Origin: Phoronis australis | Taxonomy: Eukaryota; Phoronida; Phoronidae | Assembly: GCA_002633005.1 (NCBI GenBank) | Contig: NMRA01000318.1 | Location: forward strand, 454,058 to 514,082 | Direction of reading: 5' to 3' | Length of the DNA: 60,025 nucleotides | Part shown: positions 34,075-47,130 of the stretch, in pieces | Layout: the number at the start of each line of letters is the position of its first letter | How positions within the stretch are numbered: the stretch's first letter is position 1 | Translations under genes and position numbers: made by a program | Notes under the pieces: generated by a model | What the model saw: only the letters and a program-made list of their open reading frames with translations | The model's database searches: none | What the model was told of the DNA's origin: nothing

Positions 34075-35870
34075 AATTCACGACTATTTGGCTTCAAAAG
34101 TTTTTATTTAGTTAGATGTCTTGATACTTATTTCATATTAGTTAACTTAAACCTCAAAAACTAAGAACCTCTTTAAAACAAAAGAAATTTAGCCTTGGAA
34201 TGCCAACTCCAGCATGTTACCCAGGTATTCTATATTATTAGAGCTTGCGACCCAGACACTAGCCGCCAGAGTTCGCACTGAGAATTGTCTGCTCGACTGA
34301 GTTTATAACGAGTGTTGTAGATGTCAAATGAAGCCAAATTTCATTGCTTTGTTTTTCACTTTGTCACTTTTAGTCATCAAGCGAGACTCTTGAGGTACGG
34401 TTCAATGCAACAAACGATTTGTCACAAACCCGACACTTACATTGGTCATGACCTTTATACGGTTCGTCCTGTCGCCCTAGCTGGATGCCGGGAAAAGCCT
34501 GCCTCTGATATCTTTTCAGCTCCGGTCTTAGAACAACCTATGTAACTACATGCTAGAAATTTTTTAACGACGCATTTTTGGGTGTTAAAATCATGTCACT
34601 TACGGAATGAAGTGTCACTTGGTTTCTGAGTGTTTGTTCTGTAATTATAAATGCAAAGCGTGCTCAAGTAACTTTCGAAAAATACTGAGATTTATGGCAC
34701 TCTGACATAAATCCTATTATTTGGGCAAATACCATTATAGAGCCCTTTATGCTTCGTATCCAACTGCTGGTTAGTTCCTACCAAGTCCGATGGTTGCGCT
34801 GTTTGTTCTTTCTCTCCAGCTTCCTGTTGGCCCAGCCTCAAGCAACAGTACATTCACTCGTAAGTTTTCCTAATTAGACAAGTTTATAACTAGTAGACTC
34901 CTTCCCGTTCGTTGTTAATTGTCCTGGACAAACGATACTTCCCTTATCTATTATTTGTAGCCACAGATGGCTTTTCTAACGGCCGATTTCTTTCGATTTT
35001 AATGATCCCTCAAACCCAAACCAATTCCTCGCCATTTCACCACTTCCCTGGGTATAAGTGGTATATCGTGTGACAATCGCCGTCTGCTTTGGGGATGAGA
35101 CCCGGCGGCGAGGTATAAAGGTTATCAACGGGGCTGGTAGGACAGGGGCTAGTCAACGCGTAGACCCTCGGTTAGCCGGTTGGGGGCTAGAATACTTCCC
35201 ATCCCTTTCTGCACCATTTCGTCTGGCCAAATCCGGCCACTGATTTTGAGTTTAACCTCGTCAAAAATACATTCCACACCTAAAACTATCACTTAGAAAA
35301 GCGCTTCATTTCTTCATGGATCCATTTATTTTACTTCTATACATATCTTCGATGAAGCTTAGTTATGAGATTGGGGTGATTTCGCCGAAGAATTTCAACT
35401 CCACTTTTTTGGTTCCCGTTGGCTTTTTCACCGAAAGTATGTCCACTGAGTCACGCGCGTTAGGCAAAGGCTAGCGCGAGACAGAGAAGCGCGTGACGAT
35501 AGCGCGTGACACTAGCTATTTTAAGCCTTGAACAAGGAGTTGGGGTCTGGAAACCCATGTAGAACGAGCTTGAATGCCAGCGGTTTGACAAGTGCGTGAC
35601 CTCGGTTGCAGACGTACTTATGGTTTGGGTACATGGCGGATACTGGAATTACATTACACTAGACTTGGTACTATTCCAACAGGACTGGAGGTATTATTGA
35701 TGTAAACAGATGGGATTTACAATGGTTAAGACCTAGATGGGAATATATTCCATATCGCCCTGAAGCCTGGTGCGATAAACCTCGAAAGTGCCGCGTCTAA
35801 CACATGGGAGTATCCTCACATAGCGCGCAACCACCTTGGTGGGTAAAACAATAGTAATAAAATTTAGGTA
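34075..35870. other. No gene recognised
   Basis: Contains a short cluster of GCGCGTGAC and its reverse GTCACGCGCG (35451-35505). Otherwise no signal. Confidence 0.3.
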
Positions 35871-36005
35871 CTAAGTAAAACAAAACAATAATAAAAAATA
35901 ATAATAGTAATAAAACAAAAATAATAATAAAAAAGTAAAAATAATTATAATAATAATAAATAATAATAATAATAAAGTAATAAAAACTAATAATAAAAAA
36001 AAAAC
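35871..36005. repeat. A/T-rich (AAT)n tract
   Basis: Imperfect AATAAT/AAAAT simple sequence. The minus-strand Tyr/Phe/Ile-rich open frame across it is an artefact of composition. Confidence 0.9.
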
Positions 36006-37740
36006 CTTTGGATGTCATTGTTGACATTTTATTCGACTTTCCATGAAAGATACGGAGATACTGTACTCACCCTTGGATATGTTGTTTATTAGGCCTTTTC
36101 AAGTACTTCGTCACCGGCCCTAACCCTACCATGTTTATCTACGCTTTTGATCGGCATACTTCCTTCCGAACAACACTTAAAAAATATGTATACTTTACCG
36201 ATGCATGAAAAAAAAAACAATAAAGAAAAATTAAAAAACCAACATATAATACAACTAATAAACAAACTAAAACGTACACTAAAACATTGCTACAAATTAA
36301 ATAAATAATTGAAAAATAAACTAATAAAATGAAATTCATAACAACAAAATGTGTTAAACATTTTAAAACACTCCTGTCAATTCTATCACATAATACTTCA
36401 CATTTCGTTCTCTCGGCATAATTTACACCTATTCCAACCGCGCTTAAGTTACGGTAGTGCGTCAACTTTTCTTTTCGTCTAGCATTGTGGTCGGGTATTT
36501 CCCACCAGGACGATTTTCGAATAGTCGGCTACTGTAGTGGCAGATAGGCGGACGTTATGATCGATGAGATCACGTCTCACATGCCTGCTAAGTTGTCCAC
36601 TGCCCAGGCGCGTATAGCTTAGTCATACGAAATCTGCGCTCGAGTGCCTCCAGAGCTGTTTCCTTTAATTTTACGATTTTCATATATACTAGTTCATTTC
36701 GGTGTAATTAGGTCTAAGCCAGTCACTCTAACAGTTGTCCTTATCGGCTGAAGTAGGGTCGTTTTCATCTGCAACCCAGGATCCACTACACCCGGGCTAT
36801 TAGTAGACCTAAACAGTAACCATGTCACGGCGCCAAGTTTTTGAAAACGCGTCACTCACACTAGTGGGTTACATCTGCCCGTTTAGGCGTATAAATCATA
36901 TCAGATTCCAGTAATGGCTGACATATTTTAACACAAGATTTTTAATTTACGATTTCAAAATCTTGTAACCTTTCATTTTGTTAACCTATATTGCACGCAC
37001 ATGTGCCTAACCTACTTCCTAAAATTTTGTCACCAAAGCACACTGGGATCACACTAGCCCAAATTCAGTTGAAGCCCTCATTATCCAGATTTCATGGTAA
37101 TGGGCCAGCCTGTGGTTTCACTCTTATGTAATTACATAATAACTTGTTGCATAGTGCTGATGACCTCGTGCCAGCAATGGAATTTTCTAGACTAAATTTT
37201 CATGATACCAGAACCCTAGGCTTAGTTGCATTTACTAACTAGTTGTGACCATCTTTTCCTGACATCGACAGCACAAATGTCATTTGTCCTTTTGCTTAGC
37301 TCTAGGATATTCGTTGAACACATTGGTAGGGTGCTAGGCCTTTACTGCCAATCATATTTTGTAGACCAAGTTGCTTCCTGATTTGTGTACTTGATGTTGT
37401 CTATTATATAGGACTCGGGGTATCATTATTCCTGAGAGCCTATTGCTCTCTCCTCTCTCGTATAGTTGTGTTCTGTAGGATTTTTATAGATATTTTAGTT
37501 TTCTTAGACATATAGTAGACATGCAAGTTTCCGTATGAAGGTCTGTCTGTGGCAGATAGCTTGATACATGGTTTTAATTAATGATTTTTATCAATCGGTC
37601 AGTTTTCATCTTTAAAGCATCAGCAAATAAATAGGACTGTTTGAATAATGATTTTCGATCTGTTCATAATCTTTATATGAAATGAAATCTCCCATGCTGA
37701 TGGTCCTTTACCTTTCCTGCACCATTACTTCTTTTCTAAC
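36006..37740. other. No gene recognised
   Basis: Includes another A-rich tract (36200-36350). The minus frame 36139-36465 crosses it and is not credible. Nothing else seen. Confidence 0.3.
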
Positions 37741-38105
37741 TTATATAAAAAATAAGAAATAAAAACAAATTAAACCATTTAAAAAAACTAAATAACAAAT
37801 ATAAAAACTAAATAAAAATAGATATTTAAAAAGTAAAATAATATTAAAAAATAAATAAATAAAATATTGTAAAATTTACATAAAATATTTAAAAAAACAC
37901 AAATGAATGTATAAAATAAAAAGATAAAAACAATTCAAACTATTTAAAAAATAACAAATATAAAAACCAAATAAAAATATATATTTAAAAAAAAGTAAAA
38001 TAATATTAAAAAAATAAATAAAAAATATTTTAAAATTTACATAAAATATTAAAAAAAACAACAATGAAAATATAAAAAAAGAATAAATAAAAATGTTTTT
38101 TTAAA
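37741..38105. repeat. A-rich low-complexity block with internal duplication
   Basis: AAATAAAAAT-type sequence. About 37770-37915 is repeated, with changes, at 37935-38080 (both contain AACAAATATAAAAACYAAAT and AAAATTTACATAAAATATT). The Phe/Tyr-rich frame on the minus strand is compositional. Confidence 0.85.
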
Positions 38106-39090
38106 AGAAATCTACAATTTTTTCTGTTCTCAGTACAATTTTGCAGCGAGTTTCCCTAACAGCACATGCTTCCGTGTGAGGTCACTCCCCACCCATTGTC
38201 ATAACGCTTACCTCTCCTGGTACGCAAGTTAATTGTTCCACTGCAATACCAACACCTTCGCACATAGGAGCCTGAACGCCAGTTCTCTGCGGCTGCTCTA
38301 CCCTAGCTCATACATGTACATGATGCATTAGATTCGTAATAATTGGGGGGGGGGGCACTAAACTTGGGGTACTAAAGTGTGCCCTAAACCGTCTGAATTT
38401 CGCTAGGATTTGCCGCGGTATGAGTGAGGGTTAGTTGACCTTTGGGGGTGGCTTGGACCCGGGGAAAGCCCGGCCAGGAGTGTAGGGCGGTTCTGTGCCA
38501 TGCGATGCTCAGGTGGAACCACCGCAGGTCCTCCAGGTAGGTTTGTGCTTGCACCGTTATGTGGTGCAATTTCCCTTGTAGTTAAGGCATAGCAGAGTCT
38601 GCTAGGTGAGTGTGGTATGGGGTCAGTAGAGGTGTCTGTAATGTGCAGCAATCACAACTGTCTCTCGGCGACCAGGGTGTGGCTGGGCTTCGACCTTGGC
38701 GGGAGCGGTACTGTTAACTGTGAGGTATCCAATCTGTCCTCGTGTGCCGTGCCCCAAGTCTAACATCGTGCCTGCATCCCGGAGGGCGGGGGGGGGCAGC
38801 TTCACTGCATATGGAGTCAAATCCGGGACTGGTATTAGTCCTTTTCTCATTGGTTGTGACTACCTTTTTCTCCCATCCCCTGTCACTCCCCTACCAGGGT
38901 CAGGGCCCCCACGTGAGTTGTGGCGGTGGACAGGATTGTTCATCCATGAACAACCCTGCCCATGTGGCACATACTGAGCCACAACACCACGTTCCTTACA
39001 ATATCTCTTTTTATCACTCCGGCTGGTCTGCTCACTCAGCTTGTCCGGAACCTGCTTTGCAGGTTGTTATAGCCCAGTTGGCTGTTTGGT
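38106..39090. other. No gene recognised; GC-richer segment
   Basis: A poly-G run lies at 38345-38354. Overlapping open frames on both strands (38384-39242) reflect base composition. None shows a domain I recognise. Confidence 0.3.
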
Positions 39091-39240
39091 GTACCCACTT
39101 GGTACTTTATATGATATTTGCCCATTTGGCAGTTTGTACCCACTTGGTACTTGTTATTGAATTTGCCGCTTTGCTCGACCCAGTTGGTAGGCAATCGGCC
39201 AATACCCATTTGGTATTATGTACCCATTTGGTACTATGCT
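39091..39240 (+). repeat. Interspersed short repeat TACCCAYTTGGTAY
   Basis: Four close matches (about 39092, 39137, 39203, 39220) and several partial ones (CCCAGTTGG, GCCCATTTGGCA) occur within 150 bases. The core is nearly palindromic (TACC...GGTA). Spacing is irregular, 17-66 bases. Confidence 0.7.
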
Positions 39241-40299
39241 AACCTGTGCCACTTAGTATCCGATACTCAGTTACACTTTGGGTATCGGAAATGTGTGTGT
39301 TATCTCTTGTAATTAAGGAACTCATCTGGTTCCTTCTGTGAAATATTTGTAGAGCTGTGACCCTGAAATTCCCAATACAACTTAAAATATTTATTATTCT
39401 TGTTGTTTTATTTGTCCCCAATAATCGTATTTGCGTGAATAAGTGTTACGTGTGCGTGTGTGCATCAATTATTACTGTTTTACGTGTTTCTATAGTAATT
39501 CATTTCAATGTTAACCTGTTTTCGTTAATTCGATTTCTAAGCAATGAGTGTTACCTATACTCGTGAAATAAAATTTAAAAATGAGAAGTTTGTTTTGTAA
39601 AATAATTAAATCCAATACAGTGTACATTGTAATTGCCAATTGTCTCTCTCTTGGCGGACTGTCCCACTTTTTGAATGTCTTCCCACCATCTCGTCACACC
39701 ATAAAAAGGCCCCGCTTTCTGACATACCGCGAAATTGACATATTATCATCTTCTGTTTTAAATTTCCTCGCTACATATCCATTTTTCCGTTTGACTAAAA
39801 AAACGGGACTTTCTTGGGTTTTTGAGGCACCCGCAAATTTTCATTTGCTGTAAAAAACGGCATCGGGTGCTTTTGGTGTTCGACAAGTAACATTAATTTC
39901 TATCTTTGTAATGAAGATAGTTATTTTTCAGAGTCGTCTTTCCTTAGTAACAATCGTAAAAATGATACCATTATTTTTGTTTACGGTAGCACACATGTTA
40001 TGGATCAGGGTCAATAATTTTTACTTCCTTGGGAAATCGGTTTATTTATAATAAATATATAAACTACTGTGGAAAGTCCTACAATGCAACTATCCACAGC
40101 ACAAAAGCTGTTTGCTCGTTTTTATCTATGGGAAAGCCTTTCTGTGTAAATTTCGTTGATGTGATTACAGTTATTAGTTGATCACATATTTTATAAGTGT
40201 CACTGCATCCTGAAATTGTACTGAAGAAAACGGCACCAAAGGTCCAATTAATATAATTGATGTACAGTTTTGGAAAAATGCCTAACTAAATTCTTGACA
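39241..40299. other. No gene recognised
   Basis: AT-rich, random frames only. The LINE 3' end begins near 40300. Confidence 0.3.
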
Positions 40300-42880
40300 T
40301 CAACTGTGAGAGATCTATTTTCTAAAATCTCTGTCTTGATAGGGAAGAAATTTTTTAATCACGTGTTCGGCTGTTTCATCTCCCAGACTGCATTTTCTGT
40401 ACACTGTGTCCTCCGCTCGACCGAGTTTGGCAATCCAATATTTCAACTTTATGTGGTGTCCGCTGCGTAATGGACTGAGAGAGACCTGCTCCTTCCCGCT
40501 CATCGTCATCTCTGTGATGCGGTTGATGTTGACGCCTCAGTTACCGTGCACTCGTTGTGTTCTCTTGTGAGACGCCGGTCCGCCTCTTGTCGCTCTCCGG
40601 ATTGCCGTTTTGGCGTTATCATAATAGTGGTATACTGCTTCCTGTTCTTGTTTGGTACCCTCTTTTGCCACTTCGTCGGCCAGATCATTCCCGATGATCC
40701 CTGTAAGGCAGGAACACCAGGTGAAGGTGACTTGGCAGCCTCTTCCATGCAGCTCGGCAAGGGTCAGCATGATGTGGCGTTCGTCGTCGTTGTTGGGTGG
40801 CTGAGATAAATGGATTGTGTGAAGGCGTTGAAGCACCGACTCATTGTCACTCACTATTCTGACATCTCTTGCTAAGTCTTCTTCTTGGATCACCTTCAGG
40901 GCACTGCTGATGGCCTCCATCTCCGCCTGGAACAAATAGCACCACTTGCTGGTCGCATGGATGGCCTGTAGTGACAACGACTTCACCACCGCCTGTCGTA
41001 TTACCGTCCATTGCTGATCTGCCTGTGTCGTATTTGCTCCATCATTCCTCAGTCGGGCGATGGCCCACTGCCGGTCCGCTGCCACATCGCCCGTTTTGCT
41101 GCCCATCGTCTCGAACCGATTTTCACCTATTTCTAGCCATGGGGGGAGAAGTTCTGCGGCCCTTTGGTGTCAAAGATCGATTTCCATACTTTCCTGGCTA
41201 TTTCTCTCCAGCTCGTCTTCTTCGTCCGCTGCCGCACAGTCTTGTCTGCAGTCTGATATCTTGGGTTCTGGTTTGCCTGTCTCAGTGATTTCTCATAGGC
41301 GATATGGTCGACAGGTTCGCTGCCGCAAGGATAGCTTCAGCTGGGGTCGTGATTGCACGGAATGCAAATCTCTGGCTTGTCTCCAATTTGTTTATAGTTG
41401 ATTGTGAGGCCCACGGCAACCAAGCAGAGGCAGAATATTCAACTGTTGATCTACACGTGGCAATCAAAGTTGCTCGGGGTGCCCTTGTCATACCCCTAGT
41501 CTGTGGACGCCAAGTTTTTCAGTGCACCTGCCCGTCTTCTCGTCTTCCTGCTAACCATCGCACCGTGTGGGGCGAATGTCAGTTGATGATCGTAGGAATT
41601 TTGGTTGGGGATGTACCGTATGGGCTGGCCGTTTAGAATAAGAGAGGGCTTCGTGGGTGTTTGTGATAAAGAACGAGCACTCGGACTTCTAGACGGCAAT
41701 TTCCATCTTCCACTTGTGACCATTCTTGAATCTTATCTAGCACGGATTGAATCTCCTTCTCAGCTTCCGCCAGGTCATTGCTCTGTGTCCACCAGGCCAC
41801 GTCCGCATACAAGCTCACTTGCGGGCTCCGGATGAAGTCGGGAAGGTCGATGATGTAGAAGAGAAACAGGAGGGGTGATAGTGCCGATCCTTGCGGAACG
41901 TCTTGCTTGAAGTGTACTGTCTAGCTCTTCACGCTGTCTAAGGTCACCCAGGTCAGGCGGTTGGACAGCCACATCTGTGTCCAACGAATAATTTTCTGCG
42001 GTACGCCGCACCGTTGCATCTTCAGAAGAAGAGCATCACGCCAAACTTTGTCGTAAGCTCGTGAGTAATCAATGAGCATCAGGAGGGTTCTTTGCATGGG
42101 GGTTCTGGAATCCATCACTGATTGATGGCGACAAGCGGAGTAGTTGGACTTCGGTGCTGCGCCCCCGCCGGGAAACCCGCTTGATTTTGGTGTAGAGTCT
42201 TCGTTTTTTCTACGATATACCTCATAAAGTTGGCCATCAATGGCTCCATGGCTTTCCCGATTGTAAAGGTCAGGGATATGGGTCTGTAGTAATCTCGCTG
42301 CTGATGTTCTTTGGCTGTTTTCGGGACAGGTCGGATATCGACTTGGGAGACATTTGTCGTTGACCAGGACAGATAGTAGATTCTCAGTAGGAATGACTTC
42401 GCTACTGGTCCTAATTGGTGGAGGAATTTGTGGTGAATCTTTGTCCGGTCCTGGGGGTTTTGAGAGTTCTTAAAAGACTCTTCAGCGCTGCTCTTAACTT
42501 GGAACTATCCGCCCTCATTCGAGCATTCAACGTCTTCTTCAAGCCTCTATCTTCCTGCTCAATCTTCAACTATCTCACATTGCGGTACATTCTTACAAAC
42601 GCGTCTGCTATATTCCCCGGGCTGACATAGTTCTTGCTCTTGTGTGTGATGATTCGGGCGGTATCTTGTCCTTTTTGGGGCGTTCAGTTTCCGAAGGAGC
42701 CAACACATTTCTTTCGATCCTTGGTTTTGCTGCGTGGAGGATACGTTCGTTGTAATTAGACACTCTGAGGTCTATGCTTTCTGCCGTCGTATCAACCGGG
42801 AGGATAAGTAGATTACGTTCATACAGGAACTGATGAGTAATAATAGGCCTAGTCTCCTCATTACTGTTATATTGATTGGT
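40300..42880 (-). mobile_element. Jockey/I-type LINE, degraded
   Basis: Minus-strand blocks in order are the RT start YRPISLTFTIGKAMEPLMAN, then MLIDYSRAYDKVWRDALLLK with GVPQKIIRWTQMWLSNRLTW, VPQGSALSPLLFLFYI, VSLYADVAWW (YADD motif altered), and NGQPIRYIPNQNSYDHQLTF with APHGA. An RNase H domain follows (40537-41106) and a C-terminal knuckle CSLGDETAEHVIKK (about 40345). Multiple frameshifts and stops break it. Frame changes occur roughly every 200-400 bases. The endonuclease that should precede the RT is absent, so it is 5' truncated; a Penelope fragment abuts at 42890. Confidence 0.92.
40537..41106 (-). pseudogene. RNase H domain of the LINE
   Basis: The longest intact frame of the LINE (189 aa) reads FQAEMEAISSALKVIQEEDL, VRIVSDNESVLQRL, then TFTWCSCLTGIIGNDLADEV with AKEGT. 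The E, D and D of the RNase H active site are visible (AEMEA, VSDNE, NDLAD). The usual P-x-H of WxPxHxGIxGNE is replaced by CSCLTG, so the final histidine may be lost. It would degrade the RNA strand during element copying. It is followed, after a shift, by the C-terminal knuckle. Confidence 0.88.
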
Positions 42881-42889
42881 TACAATTGA

Positions 42890-43640
42890 CTGAGAGCGCT
42901 GGCCCAGGGCAAGGTGTACCTAAAACCTACACGGATAAGTATCTAGGATTTGACTCCCACCTCCTGTTAGTTCGGCGTGATCTGGACACTTGCGTACAGA
43001 GGGGAAACCATTGTTTCAGATCACGTGAACAAGGAAGAGGAGAGATCACACGTGAACCAGGCGCTATCTAAGCGCGGCTACCCCAAATGGGCGTTCACTA
43101 ATGCAGGTAGGACGACTGAACATAAGAAAAGGGAACGTTCTTTACCGGTGACATCGTTTCTGCACGTTAAAGATGTCGGAGAAGCTAAAACGTATCTGTA
43201 GCCAGTATGGCATAAGGGTGACACATAAACCGGTTAGAACATTACGACATTTACTTTTCCATATTTAGGATAACCCAGAGTAAGAACAAATAAGTGGAAT
43301 TGTGTATGGAATTCAGTGTGAGGAAGAGAACTGCAAGGCCATGTATATTGGAGAAACAGACCAACCATTAAAACAGCGCATGTACCAAAATAGAAGGGTT
43401 GCTGGTGAGGGTGTGTCTTTGGCTGCTTTTAATCGTCTCCGGGACATGTCGCGAATTTAAGAGCACAGTTCAAGATTGAGCTCGGTTCAAAGTGTCGTCC
43501 ACAAGTGTTTATGTGAGGTCGGTAACCAGAGCACGACACGGCGGTTCCCTCCAATCTTCAGTACCATCTTCCCTTTGAAAGAGGCACGATGCCTCCGAGG
43601 TTCTAGGTGCTCAGTTTTGTGGTTATTGTCCTGCATACCA
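42890..43640 (+). mobile_element. Penelope-like element fragment
   Basis: RT fragments TYTDKYLGFDSH, ETIVSDHVNKEEERSHVNQA with LSKRGYPKWAF, and SQYGIRVTHKPVRTLRHLLF lead into GIVYGIQCEEENCKAMYIGE with TDQPLKQRM, the GIY-YIG start. Several shifts and stops are present. The 3' part (CTTTGAAAGAGGCACGATGC) is shared with the copies at 48300 and 51310. It is not the same subfamily as 5165-5810. Confidence 0.88.
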
Positions 43641-45788
43641 GATTTTGTTGGAGTACAACCTCTGCGGTTCATTGCTTATATTACTATTACACTCTGTTAT
43701 TTTTCGCATTTAGAAAAAATCTTTAAATATGCATTAATTTAGCTACCTCTTCATTAATTTTAGTTACCTTTTGATATAATCATAGACCATCAACAGGTTA
43801 TGTAATTCGGTTGAAAAATGGAGGCGACACAAAAAGTTTTAGTGACAGTAATTACTATAGTAGGAACCAACACCGGTACAATAGAATGCAAACAAACGCC
43901 ACGTGTGCGCGGCGCGACCTCAGCCGCGCAAGATCGCAGTTGGCATTCCAGAGTGATAATTAAAAGTAGTCAATCAACCAAGCAAAGTTCTTGGCGTTAC
44001 ATCTCAGCTATGGAGCTTTGCATCTTGTTCACATTTTACCAAGGTGGAGGTGGGGCAACCCCACGTGACAGCCGATTTTGGTGACATTCAGGTATCAAAA
44101 GTCACACTTACAGTGAGAAAATCCAGCGTAACTTCGGAAATGTTACTGGAGCGATATCCCTAGTAAAAAGTTTTAGATTTTGCTCCCGTTTTGTACCGAT
44201 TAAGGCACTAGTCGAGTTTGGTGAAGCTGGCATCTTTTCTAAAGTGAGAGCGACCAAAATCCTGTTTTGGCTAGACCAAATGTTTTTGTTGTGATATCTC
44301 AAGAAGGGAGCTTATGCATATGGACACACACGCTCGCGTACACACACATACACACACACATATAGATCTTTATGTGAAGGGAAGTACGAGCGACAGTAAA
44401 ATTTCGTGACATTTATTGCTGATGCTTTTTACGCTGGAGTCTCAATTGTTTTCATGCTGAAAATTTTTTAACTATCATACTTAAACAATTGGAAACCTAA
44501 AGGCTTCTGTACTTCGCTTAGTTTTCAAGACCACGTAGAAAATGAGTTCACTTGCTCTAGTGAGAAGGAAGTACACATATCTCATACAGTACTTTGATAC
44601 TTGTTTAATTTCAATGTTGGTTCAAATCTTTTGATTCAATCTATAAAGTTTTCCCCTTTGTGGGCTGACATTTGGGGATTCTATGATATGAAATATTGTG
44701 AAAAGGTCCAAAACCTTTTTATGGGACAAGACTCTTGTCAAACAGTTCTATGAAATGTGACACATATGCATGTGGTCTCATATTGAAAGATGGGTACCCA
44801 AGTTCCTGTTGACTGGCTCCCCTGGATTTGCAACTTCCGCGTGCCTATGGTGGTAGATGAGACCACGAGGGTAGGGAGGAATTGCTGACGATAGGAGGAA
44901 ATATGAAAATCGGAAACACGGCGAGCAAAAGCGTCGCGAAATCGAGTTAGTTTGCTCCTCCCAACTATGACTAAACGTTAATAACAAAGACTTCAGCCTT
45001 TTCAAAGAATTTTGAAGCCTTCAGTCTCGGCTCATGTACATGCATCGGTCTCCTTCATCAATCGAGTTTTGCTGCTTTTAAATTCGATTTCCGAATTTAC
45101 AATTTACGAATTACCGAATATTTTGACCCATTTTCTTTCACATTTTAACTGTTTTGACTAATTCATAGTATCTCTTGGTGTTTGATTGAAGCGTGGCTCC
45201 AAAGACAATAAAATATGTATACAGAATTATTTAATTTTCGTGGAAGACCCCCTCTTGGCTACATGCCTTGAAAGTAGCGAGTAGTATCAAATGTTCTTAT
45301 TACTGTCCCGGGTAAGTAAGTCATATGACTTCTGGGCACATTGATGATAATAATCAATAGAAAATCATCAATAATTGTCATTATTTGTGTATATGACCGT
45401 GCACATATCAACTGAATGTCAGTTCAAGACGCAAAATCAGAAAATTATATTTATAACAAAATTCCAAAGTAGTAGGTATACTTTTCTCTAGACTAAACCT
45501 TGATGATATAATTGTTGCCATAGTGATAAGCTTCGGGATTTCTACCACCTAACGTACTAGCATTGCAGCTGGTCCGCTTTCTACATCAGATACAGACGTA
45601 ATTAGAATAGTCTGGTATAATTTGAGAATCTTGTCACCTTTGCCTCACAAAATGAGTTGACTGCAACTCTTTACAATATTATGCGGACTATCTAGGTTTA
45701 AGTGTTCTATGTCTACATGTGTTTTGGCTCGCATGTACATTGTTCTGGCTACTGTTTTAAACTGCATGTTTTCTCATTATAATTACAG
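43641..45788. other. No gene recognised
   Basis: Contains a CA-type microsatellite at about 44325-44365. Upstream intron of the exon at 45789 if the gene model is right. Confidence 0.3.
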
Positions 45789-45811
45789 GCATGACCACTG
45801 ACGAGGTGAAG
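45789..45811 (+). CDS. Exon 2 of the coiled-coil gene, 23 nt
   Basis: Acceptor CATTATAATTACAG and donor AAG|GTAAGA are both good. GC completes the preceding codon, then MTTDEVK in phase 0. The next exon begins in phase 0 (KIVLENF). The internal ATG could instead be the start codon if the exon at 28422 is not used. Confidence 0.5.
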
Positions 45812-47130
45812 GTAAGATGTAAGGTAGAAAATGTTTTGTGGAAGAGGGGACTTTTAACGAATTTTTGCATGAATTACAGTTGAGTGAAAGTGACGTTATG
45901 GGCAAGAAAAGATCATTTTCTGAGATCAGCCCCATTGCGGGATCGAGCATGTAACTTTCTTCGTTGTAGGCAAACGTTCTACTTGCGGAATTCAATGCCA
46001 TTTGAATGAAGTCTAGTATTCTAAGCGTATTTAACTTGTAAAGACACCGGCATTAATTTCAGCGAATGTCTGGTAGACAATGGTGAGAGTTAGCGATTCG
46101 TAAGAAATTCCCAAAAACACAACAGTTTTCATTGTTTTATAGCTCAAGTCAAACCAAAAACTTAAGAAATTCAACAAAAATATTACAAATACGTTTTCGC
46201 GGCAAAACGATAATCACCGGAGGTGTCCGATTGTTTAAGGTTTATATTGGACCTTATCGGCAAGACAAATACCACCAAAAGCATATATTTTCTGAAGGTA
46301 GAAATTTCGTAGAACTTGAGTTTCGCTTTTTACAGATCTGTGTTTATTTTGGTCCCGTGACCATGCTTTTAGTATAATTTGATAAAAAGAGAGGTACGTT
46401 CATGGCAAAACAACGCTATCAATCAACAAAATTTGTATGATAGCAGTGTTTGAGATAAAGTCTCAAAAAGGCTGTTACAGTTTTCTAAATTATGGTTTCG
46501 TTTTAGTTTTATGCAACTTCAAAGTTTTTTCACAACAATCTGTTCAAGCTATATTTTTGATAGCCTTCAAGCAAAAGTGGAAAATCTAAGAAAACAATTT
46601 GTAACTGTGTTTTAGAGAACAGTGCGTAAAGCAAAGTGCATGAAATTTTCATATAAATCCAATCAACCATTTCTGAAATATCATGCTCCAAAGGTGGCTA
46701 GAATTGGACATTTGTGCAGGGTACTACATACCCTTAACGCGCAACAGAAGCGTCAGATAGAGATTAGCGTCAGCGTACCCACAGTGCATCCACGATCGAA
46801 AGCGTGGCGATTTTCATGGAACAAGTGGTCTTTCCTGTTGAAATCTCTGACACACACAGCTTGCAATATTCGCGTGCCAACTTGTTTACTGAATCACACT
46901 TCCGCAAAACTTTGTTGTCTTGCATCCATAAACGGCGACAGTAACAAGCTGAAGTAACAGAAGAAGCAGGCGACATCTATGTTATCCATTTTTCTAAGAA
47001 CTGTACATGAAATGGTTTTGAAAATTAATAAAATTTAGTTGCTAAACCATCCAATTTAACCTGGTCTTCAGGACAATACTCATAAAATTAGAAATTAAAC
47101 TCTTAGTACCTTGCAGGCATCACACCTCCT
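45812..47130. other. Intron sequence, no gene recognised
   Basis: The open frames at 46132-46377 and 46622-46957 follow AG dinucleotides but show no domain and no clear donor. I do not call them exons. Confidence 0.3.

Noticed and set aside
35797-36027. Minus-strand frame rich in Tyr, Phe and Ile, looking like a membrane protein
   Set aside because: It is the translation of an (AAT)n/(AAAAT)n tract; the residues follow from the base composition. The same applies to 37876-38064.
38384-39242. Overlapping frames of 60-166 aa on both strands
   Set aside because: GC-rich, all frames open on both strands, no domain; the longest contains the TACCCA repeat cluster.
40971-41835. Plus-strand frames of 76-113 aa
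   Set aside because: Antisense shadows of the LINE reverse transcriptase and RNase H on the minus strand.
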